From: Azohydromonas lata NBRC 102462
Lineage (GTDB): Bacteria; Pseudomonadota; Gammaproteobacteria; Burkholderiales; Burkholderiaceae_C
Assembly: GCF_001571085.1 (NCBI RefSeq)
Contig: NZ_BCTC01000065.1
Coordinates: forward strand, 1 to 36,886
Direction of reading: 5' to 3'
Length of the DNA stretch: 36,886 nucleotides
This document shows, piece by piece, positions 8,195 through 16,795 of the stretch; positions within the stretch are counted from its first letter, which is position 1; the number at the start of each line of letters is the position of its first letter. A program made the position numbers and the translations under genes. The notes under the pieces were generated by a model. The model saw nothing but the letters and a program-made list of their open reading frames with translations. It searched no databases and was not told the DNA's origin.

Positions 8195-9574
8195 TCAGTC
8201 CCTGGCTGCAGCCAGCGTCTTGTTCAGCCGCAGCGCCAGCAGCGTGCAGATCGTGCCGGAGAGCAGGTAGAAGCTGACCGCGCCCAGGCCGAAGCGCTCC
8301 GACAGGCCCAGTGCCACCAGCGGGGCGAAGGCCGCGCCGATGAGCCAGGCCGTGTCGGCCGTCAGCGCCGCGCCGGTGTAGCGGAACTGGGGCAGGAAGT
8401 TGGAGGTCACCGACCCCGACGACTGGCCGTAGGACAGGCCCAGCAGGACGAAGCCCACGAGGACGAAGGCGGCCTGGCCCTTGGCGTCGCCGCCCAGCAG
8501 GAAGGGCGCGGCGAAGCCGAAGATACCGATCAGCACCGCCAGCGTGCCCAGCGTGCTGCGCCGGCCGATGCGGTTGGCGATGAGGCCGGACACCGGCATG
8601 GCCGCAGCGGCCAGCAGCGCGCCGACGATCTGCACCTCCAGGAAGTTGCCAATGGACTCCTGCGTGCGCAGCATGATCCATGACAGCGGGAACACCGTGA
8701 CGATGTGGAAGAGGGCGAAGCTTGCCAGCGCCGCGAAGGCGCCGATGAAGATGTTGGCGCCCTGGCCCTGGCCGCTGCTGGCCAGGTCGCGCACGCGGCA
8801 AGGCTCCAGCTCATGCGCCTGCAGCGCGCTCTCGTACTCGTGCGTCACCACCAGGCGCAGCCGCGCGAACGTGGCCACCACGTTGATCGCGAAGGCCACG
8901 TAGAAGGGGAAGCGCCAGCCCCATTCCACGAAGTCCTGCGTCGAGAGGTTGTTCCACAGAAAGGCGAAGAGGCTGGCGGCGATGAGAAAGCCCAGCGGCG
9001 CGCCCAACTGCCCAAGCATCGCGTACCAGCCGCGGCGGTTCTCAGGCGCGTTGATGGCCAGCAGCGAGGGCAGGCCGTCCCAGGTCGCGCCCAGCGCGAT
9101 GCCCTGCATCACGCGGAACACCGCCAGCAGGATCACGGCCGACATGCCCAGGCGCTGGAAGTCCGGCAGGAAGGCGATGCCCGCCGTGGCCGTGCCCAGC
9201 AGCAGCATGGCCGCGCCCAGCTTGTAGCTGCGGCCAAAGCGCCGCTGTATGGCCATGCCCAGCAGCGTGCCCAGCGGCCGCACCACGAAGGCCAGGGAGA
9301 ACACCGTGAACCCGTAAAGCGTACCGACCAGGCGGTTCTCGGCGAACGGAAAGTACACGGCCGGGAAGGCCAGCACGCACGCCAGGCCGAAGACGAAGAA
9401 GTCGAAATATTCCGACGCCCGCCCAACCACCACCCCGACGGCGATGTCGCCTGGCGCCACGCCGGTGTGGTCCGGTGTCGCATTCCCGGGTTTGCCGCTG
9501 AAGCCCTGAGGCGGGATCGGCGGTTGCTGCGGCCGCAAAAGCGGGTTCATGGATGGGGCTGCGGTATGTGTCAT
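8195..9574 (-). CDS. MFS transporter, metabolite:H+ symporter (MHS) type
   Basis: A 459-residue inner-membrane permease with about twelve hydrophobic segments. The first helix carries EYFDFFVFGLACVLAFPAVYFP, matching the acidic-aromatic start of MHS-family carriers (ShiA, ProP, KgtP relatives). Loop 2-3 reads RPLGTLLGMAIQRRFGRSYKLG, with the RPLG and GR elements of the MFS signature. Substrates of the family are organic acids, betaines or shikimate; none can be assigned here. The ATG at 9574 is taken for lack of hydrophobic coding sequence upstream; no good ribosome site is seen, and ATG 9550 is an alternative. It is divergent from cyoA, 117 bp away, and shares a promoter region holding an FNR-like box. 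Confidence 0.85.
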   Translation of the reverse strand: MTHTAAPSMNPLLRPQQPPIPPQGFSGKPGNATPDHTGVAPGDIAVGVVVGRASEYFDFFVFGLACVLAFPAVYFPFAENRLVGTLYGFTVFSLAFVVRPLGTLLGMAIQRRFGRSYKLGAAMLLLGTATAGIAFLPDFQRLGMSAVILLAVFRVMQGIALGATWDGLPSLLAINAPENRRGWYAMLGQLGAPLGFLIAASLFAFLWNNLSTQDFVEWGWRFPFYVAFAINVVATFARLRLVVTHEYESALQAHELEPCRVRDLASSGQGQGANIFIGAFAALASFALFHIVTVFPLSWIMLRTQESIGNFLEVQIVGALLAAAAMPVSGLIANRIGRRSTLGTLAVLIGIFGFAAPFLLGGDAKGQAAFVLVGFVLLGLSYGQSSGSVTSNFLPQFRYTGAALTADTAWLIGAAFAPLVALGLSERFGLGAVSFYLLSGTICTLLALRLNKTLAAARD

Positions 9575-9599
9575 GGCGCAAAGATGAGTGACCGTGCTG

Positions 9600-9612
9600 G
9601 GACAATATGTCC
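9600..9612. promoter_or_regulatory. palindrome in the MFS/cyoA divergent promoter
   Basis: GGACA-ATA-TGTCC is a perfect 13-bp inverted repeat, 5 bp before the FNR-like box and 25 bp before the MFS start codon. Its size and place fit a repressor or activator operator. I cannot name the protein. Confidence 0.45.
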
Positions 9613-9617
9613 AATCG

Positions 9618-9631
9618 TTGACCCACATCAA
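9618..9631. promoter_or_regulatory. FNR/ANR-type box
   Basis: TTGAC-CCAC-ATCAA matches the FNR consensus TTGAT-N4-ATCAA at nine of ten positions. It sits 60 bp before the cyoA ATG and 43 bp before the MFS ATG. A TACATT at 9638-9643 could be a -10 for cyo; the box would then cover the promoter and repress the oxidase without oxygen, as FNR does for E. coli cyo. The promoter reading is inference. Confidence 0.7.
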
Positions 9632-9691
9632 GCAGGCTACATTCCCGCGCGTTGCGCAAAAGCCTCCCCGGCGCCCGCCTGGAAGTTCTCG

Positions 9692-10759
9692 ATGACCACC
9701 AAGCTCCCTCACCGTACCACCCCGCGGCTTGCCGCGCTCTCGCTGTTAGCCCTGATGCTGGGCGGCTGCAACATGGTGGTGTTGCACCCCTCCGGCGACA
9801 TCGCCTCGCAGCAGGCGGACCTTGTCCGCACGGCGACCTACCTGATGCTGCTGATCATCGTCCCGGTGATCGCGCTGACGCTGCTGTTCGCCTGGCGCTA
9901 CCGCGCCAAGGCCCAGGCGGCGTATACGCCCGACTGGGACCACTCCACGCGGCTGGAACTGGTGATCTGGGGCGCGCCGCTGCTCATCATCATCGCGCTG
10001 GGCGCGGTGACCTGGATCAGCACCCACAAGCTCGATCCCTTCCGCCCGCTGGAGCGCATCGACGCGCAGCGCCCGCTGCCCGCGGACCACAAGCCGCTGG
10101 TGGTGCAGGTCGTGGCGCTGGACTGGAAGTGGCTCTTCATCTACCCCGAGCAGGGCGTGGCCACGGTCAATGAGCTGGCGGCCCCGGTGGACCGGCCCAT
10201 TCGCTTCCACATCAGCTCCTCCACGGTGATGAACACCTTCTACGTGCCGGCGCTGGCGGGAATGATCTACGCCATGCCCGGCATGGAGAGCCAGCTCCAC
10301 GCCGTGATCAACCAGCCCGGCGAGTACCAGGGCCTGTCGGCCAACTACAGCGGCGACGGCTTCTCTTATATGCGCTTCAAGTTCCACGGCCTGTCGGACG
10401 CCGACTTCAACGCCTGGGTCGAGCGCAACCGCAGCGAAGGCAAGGGCCAGGTGCTCAACCGCGAGACCTACCTGAAGCTGGAGCAGCCCAGCGAGCGCGA
10501 GCCCGTGCGCCGCTTCGGCCAGGTCGAGGCCAAGCTCTTCGACGCCGTGGTGGGCCGCTGCGTGGACAGCGCCAAGATGTGCATGCACCAGATGATGGCC
10601 ATCGACGCTGCCGGCGGCGGCGGCAAGGGCGGCATCGCCGGCGTCACGCAGCGCTCCTGGCGCGATGGCGAGCGCACCGCCGTGGCCTCCCTGTGCACCG
10701 CCACCAACCTCTATGGCCAAGCCGATCCGCTGCGCGACATCGCCACCGCGCAGCCCTGA
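9692..10759 (+). CDS. cyoA: cytochrome bo-type quinol oxidase subunit II
   Basis: Subunit II of the terminal ubiquinol oxidase in the cytoplasmic membrane, 355 residues. It starts with a lipoprotein signal peptide ending in LGGC (Cys26 lipidated), followed by two transmembrane helices (about 47-68 and 90-110) and a periplasmic cupredoxin-like domain. The domain has VVALDWKWLFIYPEQGVATVNEL and PALAGMIYAMPGMESQLH, but the place where cytochrome c oxidases hold the CuA cysteines reads YSGDGFS. The CuA centre is therefore absent and the enzyme should take electrons from quinol. The ATG at 9692 follows GGAAG by 6 bp; the open frame reaches far upstream without meaning. First gene of the cyo cluster. 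Confidence 0.95.
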   Translation: MTTKLPHRTTPRLAALSLLALMLGGCNMVVLHPSGDIASQQADLVRTATYLMLLIIVPVIALTLLFAWRYRAKAQAAYTPDWDHSTRLELVIWGAPLLIIIALGAVTWISTHKLDPFRPLERIDAQRPLPADHKPLVVQVVALDWKWLFIYPEQGVATVNELAAPVDRPIRFHISSSTVMNTFYVPALAGMIYAMPGMESQLHAVINQPGEYQGLSANYSGDGFSYMRFKFHGLSDADFNAWVERNRSEGKGQVLNRETYLKLEQPSEREPVRRFGQVEAKLFDAVVGRCVDSAKMCMHQMMAIDAAGGGGKGGIAGVTQRSWRDGERTAVASLCTATNLYGQADPLRDIATAQP

Positions 10760-10822
10760 AGCAGCGCTCCCTCAAGACCACAAGACGCGACGAAGCTTCC
10801 CGCTTTTTCAGGAAGACCCCAG

Positions 10823-12880
10823 ATGACTGCTGATCCAAGAGAAGAGGCCGGGCTGCTGCTCGGCCGCCTGGGCTGGGATGACATTCCCCTGCACGAACCC
10901 ATCCTGCTGGCCACCTTTGCCGCCGTCGTCCTCGGCGGCCTGGTGGTCATGCTGGCGATGACGAAATACCGCCTGTGGGGCCCGCTGTGGCGTGACTGGG
11001 TCACCAGCATCGACCACAAGAAGATCGGCATCATGTACATGATCCTGGGCGTGGTGATGCTGCTTCGCGGCTTTGCCGACGCCCTGATGATGCGCACGCA
11101 CCAGGCCATGTCCTTCGGCGACAGCATGGGCTACCTGCCGCCGCACCACTACGACCAGGTGTTCACGGCGCACGGCGTGATCATGATCTTCTTCGTGGCG
11201 ATGCCCTTCGTCACCGGGTTCATGAACTACGTGGTGCCGCTGCAGATCGGCGCGCGCGACGTGGCCTTCCCCTTCCTGAACAACTTCAGCTTCTGGATGA
11301 CCGCCGGCGGCGCGGGCCTGATCATGGCCTCGCTGTTCGTGGGCGAATTCGCCCGCACCGGCTGGCTGGCCTTCCCGCCGCTGTCGGGCATAGACGCCAG
11401 TCCGGGCGTGGGGGTGGACTACTACCTCTGGGCCTTGCAGGTGGCCGGCGTAGGGACAACGCTATCGGGCATCAACCTGATCGCCACCATCGTCAAGATG
11501 CGCGCGCCGGGCATGACGCTGATGAAGATGCCCATCTTCACCTGGACGTCGCTGTGCACCAACGTCCTCATCGTGGTCTCCTTCCCCGTGCTGACCGCGA
11601 CGCTGGCGCTGCTGACCCTGGACCGTTACGTGGGCACCAACTTCTTCACGAACGATCTGGGCGGCAACCCCATGATGTACGTGAACCTGATCTGGATCTG
11701 GGGCCACCCCGAGGTCTACATCCTGGTGCTGCCGGCCTTCGGCATCTTCTCCGAAGTCACGGCCACGTTCTGCCGCAAGAAGCTCTTCGGCTACGCCTCC
11801 ATGGTGTACGCCACCGTGGTGATCACGGTGCTGTCCTACCTGGTGTGGCTGCACCACTTCTTCACCATGGGGTCGGGCGCCAGCGTCAACTCGTTCTTCG
11901 GCATCACCACGATGATCATCTCGATCCCGACAGGGGCCAAGATCTTCAACTGGCTGTTCACGATGTACCGCGGGCGCATCACCTTCGAGCTGCCGATGAT
12001 GTGGACGGTGGCCTTCATGATCACCTTCGTGATCGGCGGCATGACGGGCGTGCTGCTGGCCGTGCCGCCGGCGGACTTCGTGCTGCACAACAGCCTGTTC
12101 CTGATCGCGCACTTCCACAACGTGATCATCGGCGGCGTGGTGTTCGCCGTGTTTGCAGGCATCAACTACTGGTTCCCCAAGGCCTTCGGCTTCAAGCTCA
12201 ACCAGTTCTGGGGCAAGGTCTCGTTCTGGTGCTGGTCCATCGGCTTCTGGGTGGCCTTCATCCCGCCTTACGTGCTGGGCCTCATGGGCGTGACGCGCCG
12301 CATGAGCCACTTCGACGACCCGACGCAGCGCCCCTGGTTCATCGTCTCGGCCTTGGGCACCATCATGATCGCCGCCGGCATCGGCGCCTTCATCCTGCAG
12401 ATCGCCGTGAGCATCTACAAGCGCAAGGAACTGCGCGACGCCACGGGCGACGCCTGGGACGCGCGCACGCTGGAGTGGTCCACGTCGTCGCCCCCGCCGG
12501 CCTACAACTTCGCCTTCACCCCCGTGGTGCATGAGCAGGACGCCTGGTACGACATGAAGCAGCGCGGCTTCAAGCGCCCGGTGGAAGCCTTCCAGGCCAT
12601 CCACATGCCCTCCAACACCGCCGCGGGCTTCGTGATCGCCATGCTCTCCACGGTGCTGGGCTTCGCGCTGATCTGGCACATGTGGCTGGTCGCCGGCGTG
12701 GCCTTCGCCGCCGTCGTGCTGTCCTCCATCGTCCACACCTTCAACTACAAGCGCGACTACTACATCCCGGCCGAGGAAGTGGCCCGCACCGAAGCCGAGC
12801 GCACCCGTGCCCTGACGGCCATCGAGGCAGGCCAGGCCGACCGGTCCCAAGCCGGCCTGAACCGTCCGGCCACCGCCTGA
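10823..12880 (+). CDS. cyoB: cytochrome bo-type quinol oxidase subunit I
   Basis: The catalytic haem-copper subunit, 685 residues, about 15 membrane helices. Ligands align with E. coli CyoB at a constant offset of 11: low-spin haem His117 and His432, high-spin haem His430, CuB His295 with Tyr299 in WGHPEVYI, and His344/His345 in WLHHFFTMG. The proton channels are intact (Asp146 for D; Lys373 for K; Glu297). The quinol-site residues Arg82, Asp86, His109 and Gln112 are all kept, so this is a working A1-type quinol oxidase. AGGAAG precedes the ATG. It lies 63 bp after cyoA. Confidence 0.97.
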   Translation: MTADPREEAGLLLGRLGWDDIPLHEPILLATFAAVVLGGLVVMLAMTKYRLWGPLWRDWVTSIDHKKIGIMYMILGVVMLLRGFADALMMRTHQAMSFGDSMGYLPPHHYDQVFTAHGVIMIFFVAMPFVTGFMNYVVPLQIGARDVAFPFLNNFSFWMTAGGAGLIMASLFVGEFARTGWLAFPPLSGIDASPGVGVDYYLWALQVAGVGTTLSGINLIATIVKMRAPGMTLMKMPIFTWTSLCTNVLIVVSFPVLTATLALLTLDRYVGTNFFTNDLGGNPMMYVNLIWIWGHPEVYILVLPAFGIFSEVTATFCRKKLFGYASMVYATVVITVLSYLVWLHHFFTMGSGASVNSFFGITTMIISIPTGAKIFNWLFTMYRGRITFELPMMWTVAFMITFVIGGMTGVLLAVPPADFVLHNSLFLIAHFHNVIIGGVVFAVFAGINYWFPKAFGFKLNQFWGKVSFWCWSIGFWVAFIPPYVLGLMGVTRRMSHFDDPTQRPWFIVSALGTIMIAAGIGAFILQIAVSIYKRKELRDATGDAWDARTLEWSTSSPPPAYNFAFTPVVHEQDAWYDMKQRGFKRPVEAFQAIHMPSNTAAGFVIAMLSTVLGFALIWHMWLVAGVAFAAVVLSSIVHTFNYKRDYYIPAEEVARTEAERTRALTAIEAGQADRSQAGLNRPATA

Positions 12881-12910
12881 GGCCTGTACGGCACGGAACA
12901 CACGACCACC

Positions 12911-13573
12911 ATGCAAAGCCACTCCTCTACCTTGACCCCCGGCCTGGGCGGCGGCGCCCCCGTGGGCGTCGGTACCGACCAATCGCCGCGCTTCTACGAC
13001 GACGGCACGCACCACCCCGAGCAGGGCACGCTGCTGGGTTTCTGGCTGTACCTGATGAGCGACAGCCTGATCTTCGCCGTGCTGTTCGCCGTGTACGCGG
13101 TGCAGGGCCGGGCCTATGCCGCCGGCCCCTCCGGCGCGGACCTGTTCGACCTCAAGCTCGTGGGCGTGAACACGGCGCTGCTGCTGCTGTCGTCCATCAC
13201 CTACGGCTTCGCGATGATCTCCATGCAGAACCGCCGCAAGGGCGGCGTGCTGATGTGGCTGGCCATCACGGGGCTGCTGGGCCTGGGCTTCCTGGGCATC
13301 GAGCTCTACGAGTTCCAGCACCTCATCCACGAGGGCGCGGGCCCGCAGCGCAGCGCCTTCCTGTCCTCCTTCTTCGCGCTGGTGGGCACGCACGGCCTGC
13401 ACGTGACCTTCGGCACCATCTGGCTGGTCACGCTGATGTTCCAGGTGGGCAAGTCGGGCCTCATCCCCGCCAACCGCCGCCGCCTCATCTGCCTGTCCAT
13501 GTTCTGGCACTTCCTGGACGTGATCTGGATCGGCGTCTTCACCTTTGTTTACCTGATGGGAGTGCTGCCGTGA
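12911..13573 (+). CDS. cyoC: cytochrome bo-type quinol oxidase subunit III
   Basis: A 220-residue membrane subunit with five hydrophobic helices after a hydrophilic Gly/Pro-rich head of about 35 residues. [22 protein letters not shown] and the later [19 protein letters not shown] are typical of CyoC/CoxC proteins; the latter holds the conserved helix with Gly-Thr-His-Gly. It stabilises the binuclear centre and may form the oxygen and lipid path; it carries no redox centre. It follows cyoB by 30 bp and overlaps cyoD as GTGA at 13570-13573. Confidence 0.95.
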   Translation: MQSHSSTLTPGLGGGAPVGVGTDQSPRFYDDGTHHPEQGTLLGFWLYLMSDSLIFAVLFAVYAVQGRAYAAGPSGADLFDLKLVGVNTALLLLSSITYGFAMISMQNRRKGGVLMWLAITGLLGLGFLGIELYEFQHLIHEGAGPQRSAFLSSFFALVGTHGLHVTFGTIWLVTLMFQVGKSGLIPANRRRLICLSMFWHFLDVIWIGVFTFVYLMGVLP

Positions 13574-13986
13574 GCCAGGCGCATACGCAACCGCACAACG
13601 ACCTGGGCCACGACCACGTGCACGACCACGGCCACGATGACCATGGCGACGACGGCTACCACGCCACCGTCGGCGGCTACGTCAAGGGCTTCATCCTGGC
13701 CGTCCTCCTCACCGTCATCCCGTTCTGGCTGGTGATGGGCAAGGTGTTCCAGTCGCCCACCACGACGACGCTGGTCCTCCTGGCCTTCGCCGCGGTGCAG
13801 ATCGTGGTCCACATGGTCTACTTCCTGCACCTGAATTCGAAGGCGGAAGGCGGCTGGACCATGCTGTCGCTGATCTTCACCGTGGTGCTGCTGGTGATCA
13901 TGCTGGTGGGCTCTATCTGGGTCATGTTCCACCTGAACACCAACCTCATGGACATGCCCAGACACGAGACCACGCAGAACCCCTGA
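13570..13986 (+). CDS. cyoD: cytochrome bo-type quinol oxidase subunit IV
   Basis: A 138-residue small subunit with three membrane helices (starting [20 protein letters not shown], then [21 protein letters not shown], then [21 protein letters not shown]). The VHMVYFLHL helix is the family mark. It starts at GTG 13570, overlapping the cyoC stop; no better start exists. The hydrophilic head holds a His/Asp-rich run (eight His within residues about 11-30), more than usual for CyoD, which could bind metal. The subunit assists assembly of CuB in subunit I. cyoE, usual in fifth place, is absent; a SURF1 gene follows after 1 bp. Confidence 0.93.
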   Translation: MSQAHTQPHNDLGHDHVHDHGHDDHGDDGYHATVGGYVKGFILAVLLTVIPFWLVMGKVFQSPTTTTLVLLAFAAVQIVVHMVYFLHLNSKAEGGWTMLSLIFTVVLLVIMLVGSIWVMFHLNTNLMDMPRHETTQNP

Positions 13987-13987
13987 C

Positions 13988-14803
13988 GTGACGCGGGAAG
14001 ACGCTTCTCTCCCTCGTGGGCCGCGCAGCCGCGGCGCCCTGGTGGCGCTGATGGCGGGCGCGGCCCTGTTGCTTGCGGGTTTCCTGGCGCTGGGGACCTG
14101 GCAGGTGCAGCGCCTGGCCTGGAAGCGCGAGCTCATCGCCCGCGTCGAGCAGCGGCTGCAGGCCGCGCCCGTGCCGGCGCCGGGCCCAAGCGACTGGCCC
14201 ACGCTCAACCGCGAGGACTACGAGTACCGCCGCGTCGGCGTGCGCGGCACCTACGCCCACGAGCTGGAAACACTGGTGCGCGCCAGTACCGAGCTGGGCA
14301 CGGGCTACTGGGTGCTCACCCCGCTGCGCACCGAGCGCGGCTACTGGCTGCTGGTCAACCGCGGCTTCATTCCACCGGAAATGCGCGCGAGCGAAGTGCG
14401 GGGCCCCGAGCCGCAGGGCGAGCAAACCGTTGCCGGCCTGCTGCGCCTGTCCGAACCCGAAGGCAGCCTGCTGCAGAAGAACGCGCCGGCTGAAGCGCGC
14501 TGGTACTCGCGCGACGTGGCCGCCATCGCCGCCGCGCGTGACCTGGGCGGCGTTGGGCGCACCGGCGCCGTGGCGCCATACTTCGTGGACGCCTCCACCG
14601 CCCCCGGCGCCCCGGCCGACGCCTGGCCGCGCGCGGGCCTCACCGTTGTGAAGTTCAGCAACAACCACCTCTCCTACGCCATCACCTGGTACGCGCTGGC
14701 GGCCATGGTGGCCGCGGCCGCCCTCTACCTGCTGCGCTGCGAGCGCCGGTTGCGCGACGCGCACGCCCCAGCGGCTTCCGCCCTGCACCGTGGCGGCGAC
14801 TGA
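13988..14803 (+). CDS. SURF1/Shy1-family oxidase assembly protein
   Basis: A 271-residue inner-membrane protein with the SURF1 plan: an N-terminal helix (about 17-35) running into LGTWQVQRLAWKRELIARVE, a periplasmic domain with GYWLLVNRGFIPPE, and a C-terminal helix introduced by NNHLSYAITWYALA. SURF1 proteins help deliver haem to subunit I; Paracoccus has a separate copy for its ba3 quinol oxidase. Its place between cyoD and regB suggests a role in maturing this oxidase. It starts with GTG 1 bp after the cyoD stop and overlaps regB by 14 bp. The family call is firm; the haem type it serves is inferred. Confidence 0.92.
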   Translation: MTREDASLPRGPRSRGALVALMAGAALLLAGFLALGTWQVQRLAWKRELIARVEQRLQAAPVPAPGPSDWPTLNREDYEYRRVGVRGTYAHELETLVRASTELGTGYWVLTPLRTERGYWLLVNRGFIPPEMRASEVRGPEPQGEQTVAGLLRLSEPEGSLLQKNAPAEARWYSRDVAAIAAARDLGGVGRTGAVAPYFVDASTAPGAPADAWPRAGLTVVKFSNNHLSYAITWYALAAMVAAAALYLLRCERRLRDAHAPAASALHRGGD

Positions 14804-16148
14804 GGGGCCGCTGCCGGCGCCCGTGGCCGCGGCGGACACGGAGGCCGGGCAGGCCGACGCCGGACGCGCCGAGCACCTGGCCGGGCGCAAGAACCTCGTG
14901 CAGCTCGTGCAGCTGCGCTGGCTGGCCGTGGGCGGGCAACTGCTCACCATCCTGGCCGTGCGCTACGTGCTGGGCCTGCGGCTGCCCTTGGGCGAGATGC
15001 TGGCGCTGCTGGGCGCGCTGGCGTTCTTCAACGTGGTGAGCGCCGTGCGCAGCCGCGCCGCGCACAACGTGGACGACAAGGAGCTCTTTGCCGGGCTGCT
15101 GGTGGACGTCACCGTGCTCTCCGGCCAGCTCTACTACAGCGGCGGCGTCACCAACCCCTTCATCTTCCTGTTCCTGCTGCAGGTGGTGGTGGCCACCGTG
15201 CTGCTCAAGCCGCGCTACAGCTGGGCCATGGTGCTGCTCACCGGTGGCTGCTTCGTCGCGCTCACGCAGTGGCACCGCCCGCTGGACCTGCCCGGGCTGG
15301 AGCAGGCCCTGTCCGTGCACTACGTGGGCGGGCTGCTGCTGTGCTTCGCGCTGGTGGCCTCGCTGCTGGTGCTGTTTGTGGGCCGCATAGAGCGCAACCT
15401 GCGCCAGCGCGACGAGCGGCTGGCCAACCTGCGCCAGCGCGCGGCCGAGGAGGAGCACATCGTGCGCATCGGCCTGCTGGCCTCCGGCGCCGCGCACGAG
15501 CTGGGCACGCCGCTGGCCACGCTGTCGGTCATCCTGGGCGACTGGTCGCGCATGGCCGTGTTTGCCGGTGAGCCGGAGCTGCGCGAGGAGATCGAGGAGA
15601 TGCAGGTGCAGATACAGCGCTGCAAGCGCATCGTCAGCGGCATCCTGCTCGCCGCGGGCGAGACGCGCGGCGAGGCGCCGGTGGAAACCACGCTGCACGC
15701 CTTCCTGGACGACTTCGTGGCCCAGTGGCGGCGCACCCGCCCCGCGCCCGGCCTGGACTACCGGCGCGAAGGCGTGCCGGACCTGCTCATCGTTTCCGAC
15801 ACCGCGCTGCAGCAAATGATAGGCAACGTGCTGGACAACGCCCTGGAGGCCGCACCCGGCGCCGAGCCCACGCTGTGGGTGCAGTGCGAGGACGACGAGC
15901 TGCTGCTGCGCGTGCTCGACCGCGGCCCCGGCTTTGCGCGCGAGATGCTCGCGCAACTGGGCAAGCCCTACCAATCCAGCAAGGGCCGCCCCGGCGGCGG
16001 CCTGGGCCTCTTTCTTTCCGTCAACGTCGCGCGCCTGTTGGGCGGGCGGCTGCAGGCGCGCAACCGCGACGGCGGCGGCGCCGAGGTGATCATCCGATTG
16101 CCCCTTGCGGCTTTGGCCCTGCGTGAACAATCCGGCCATGGACACTGA
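14790..16148 (+). CDS. regB: redox sensor histidine kinase RegB/PrrB/RoxS
   Basis: A 452-residue membrane kinase with six N-terminal helices (about 42-195). The second periplasm-facing loop has GGVTNPF at 118-124, the ubiquinone-binding heptapeptide of RegB. The phospho-acceptor is His236 in AAHELGTPL. Cys278 lies 42 residues on, near where R. capsulatus RegB has its redox-active Cys265. The ATPase part has NVLDNALEAAP (N box), DRGPGF and GGGLGLFLS. The GTG start at 14790 lies within the end of the SURF1 gene, and its stop overlaps regA by 11 bp. By homology it lowers its activity when the quinone pool is oxidised. Being encoded behind the quinol oxidase fits that role. Confidence 0.93.
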   Translation: MAATEGPLPAPVAAADTEAGQADAGRAEHLAGRKNLVQLVQLRWLAVGGQLLTILAVRYVLGLRLPLGEMLALLGALAFFNVVSAVRSRAAHNVDDKELFAGLLVDVTVLSGQLYYSGGVTNPFIFLFLLQVVVATVLLKPRYSWAMVLLTGGCFVALTQWHRPLDLPGLEQALSVHYVGGLLLCFALVASLLVLFVGRIERNLRQRDERLANLRQRAAEEEHIVRIGLLASGAAHELGTPLATLSVILGDWSRMAVFAGEPELREEIEEMQVQIQRCKRIVSGILLAAGETRGEAPVETTLHAFLDDFVAQWRRTRPAPGLDYRREGVPDLLIVSDTALQQMIGNVLDNALEAAPGAEPTLWVQCEDDELLLRVLDRGPGFAREMLAQLGKPYQSSKGRPGGGLGLFLSVNVARLLGGRLQARNRDGGGAEVIIRLPLAALALREQSGHGH

Positions 16149-16674
16149 ACGCCAACTCCTGATCGTCGAGGACGACGCGGCCTTTGCCCGCACGCTCTAC
16201 CGCTCCTTCGAACGCCGCGGCTACCGGGTGGTGCGCGCGTCCAGCCTGGCCGAGGTGCAAACCGTGCTGCAGGCCGAGCGCCCCGGCTACGCCGTGGTGG
16301 ACTTGAAGCTCAGCGGCGGCGCCTCCGGGCTGGCCTGCGTGCAGTACCTGCACGAGCAGGACCCGGACATGGTCATCGTCGTCCTCACCGGCTACGCCAG
16401 CATCGCCACCGCCGTGGAGGCCATCAAGCTCGGCGCGCGCCACTACCTGGCCAAGCCCGCCAACACCGACGACATCGAGACCGCCTTCGGCCGCGACCAG
16501 GGCAACGCCGACGTGGAGCTCACCGCCCGCGCCACCTCGCTCAAGACGCTGGAGTGGGAGCGCATCCACGAGACGCTGGCCGACACCGGCTTCAACATCT
16601 CCGAGACCGCCCGCCGCCTGGGCCTGCACCGGCGCACCCTCACGCGCAAGCTGGAAAAGCAGCGCGTGAAGTAG
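16138..16674 (+). CDS. regA: response regulator RegA/PrrA/RoxR
   Basis: A 178-residue regulator: receiver domain (residues 6-115) with acidic Glu11/Asp12, phospho-acceptor Asp55 in VVDLKL, Thr84 and Lys106, then a short linker and a Fis-type helix-turn-helix in NISETARRLGLHRRTLTRKL near the end. The KPANTDDIETAF stretch matches the RegA lineage (HYLAKPA). RegA-type regulators bind GCG-N-CGC-like degenerate sites and control oxidases and carbon and nitrogen fixation genes. The cyo operon it belongs to is a likely target. The ATG at 16138 is inside the regB end. It is followed by a 121-bp gap. Confidence 0.94.
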   Translation: MDTERQLLIVEDDAAFARTLYRSFERRGYRVVRASSLAEVQTVLQAERPGYAVVDLKLSGGASGLACVQYLHEQDPDMVIVVLTGYASIATAVEAIKLGARHYLAKPANTDDIETAFGRDQGNADVELTARATSLKTLEWERIHETLADTGFNISETARRLGLHRRTLTRKLEKQRVK

Positions 16675-16795
16675 GCGCGGCGCGCCGCAGGGGCCGCGGC
16701 GGCTGGGATACTTCCAGCCCTGGCCGCCTTGCGGCCGCCCCCCACTTGAACCGCGCCCGCCCAAAAAGCGCGCCGGCGCCTGAAAGGATTCACCG

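Noticed and set aside
8705-9691. Extension of the cyoA frame far upstream
   Set aside because: It is antisense to the MFS gene; the lipoprotein signal peptide and ribosome site fix the start at 9692.
11462-13510. A 682-codon minus-strand frame opposite cyoB and cyoC
   Set aside because: Antisense to genes whose ligand residues align residue by residue with E. coli CyoB.
9692-14803. Reading the oxidase as an aa3 cytochrome c oxidase because of SURF1
   Set aside because: CyoA lacks the CuA cysteines and CyoB has the quinol-site residues Arg82, Asp86, His109 and Gln112.
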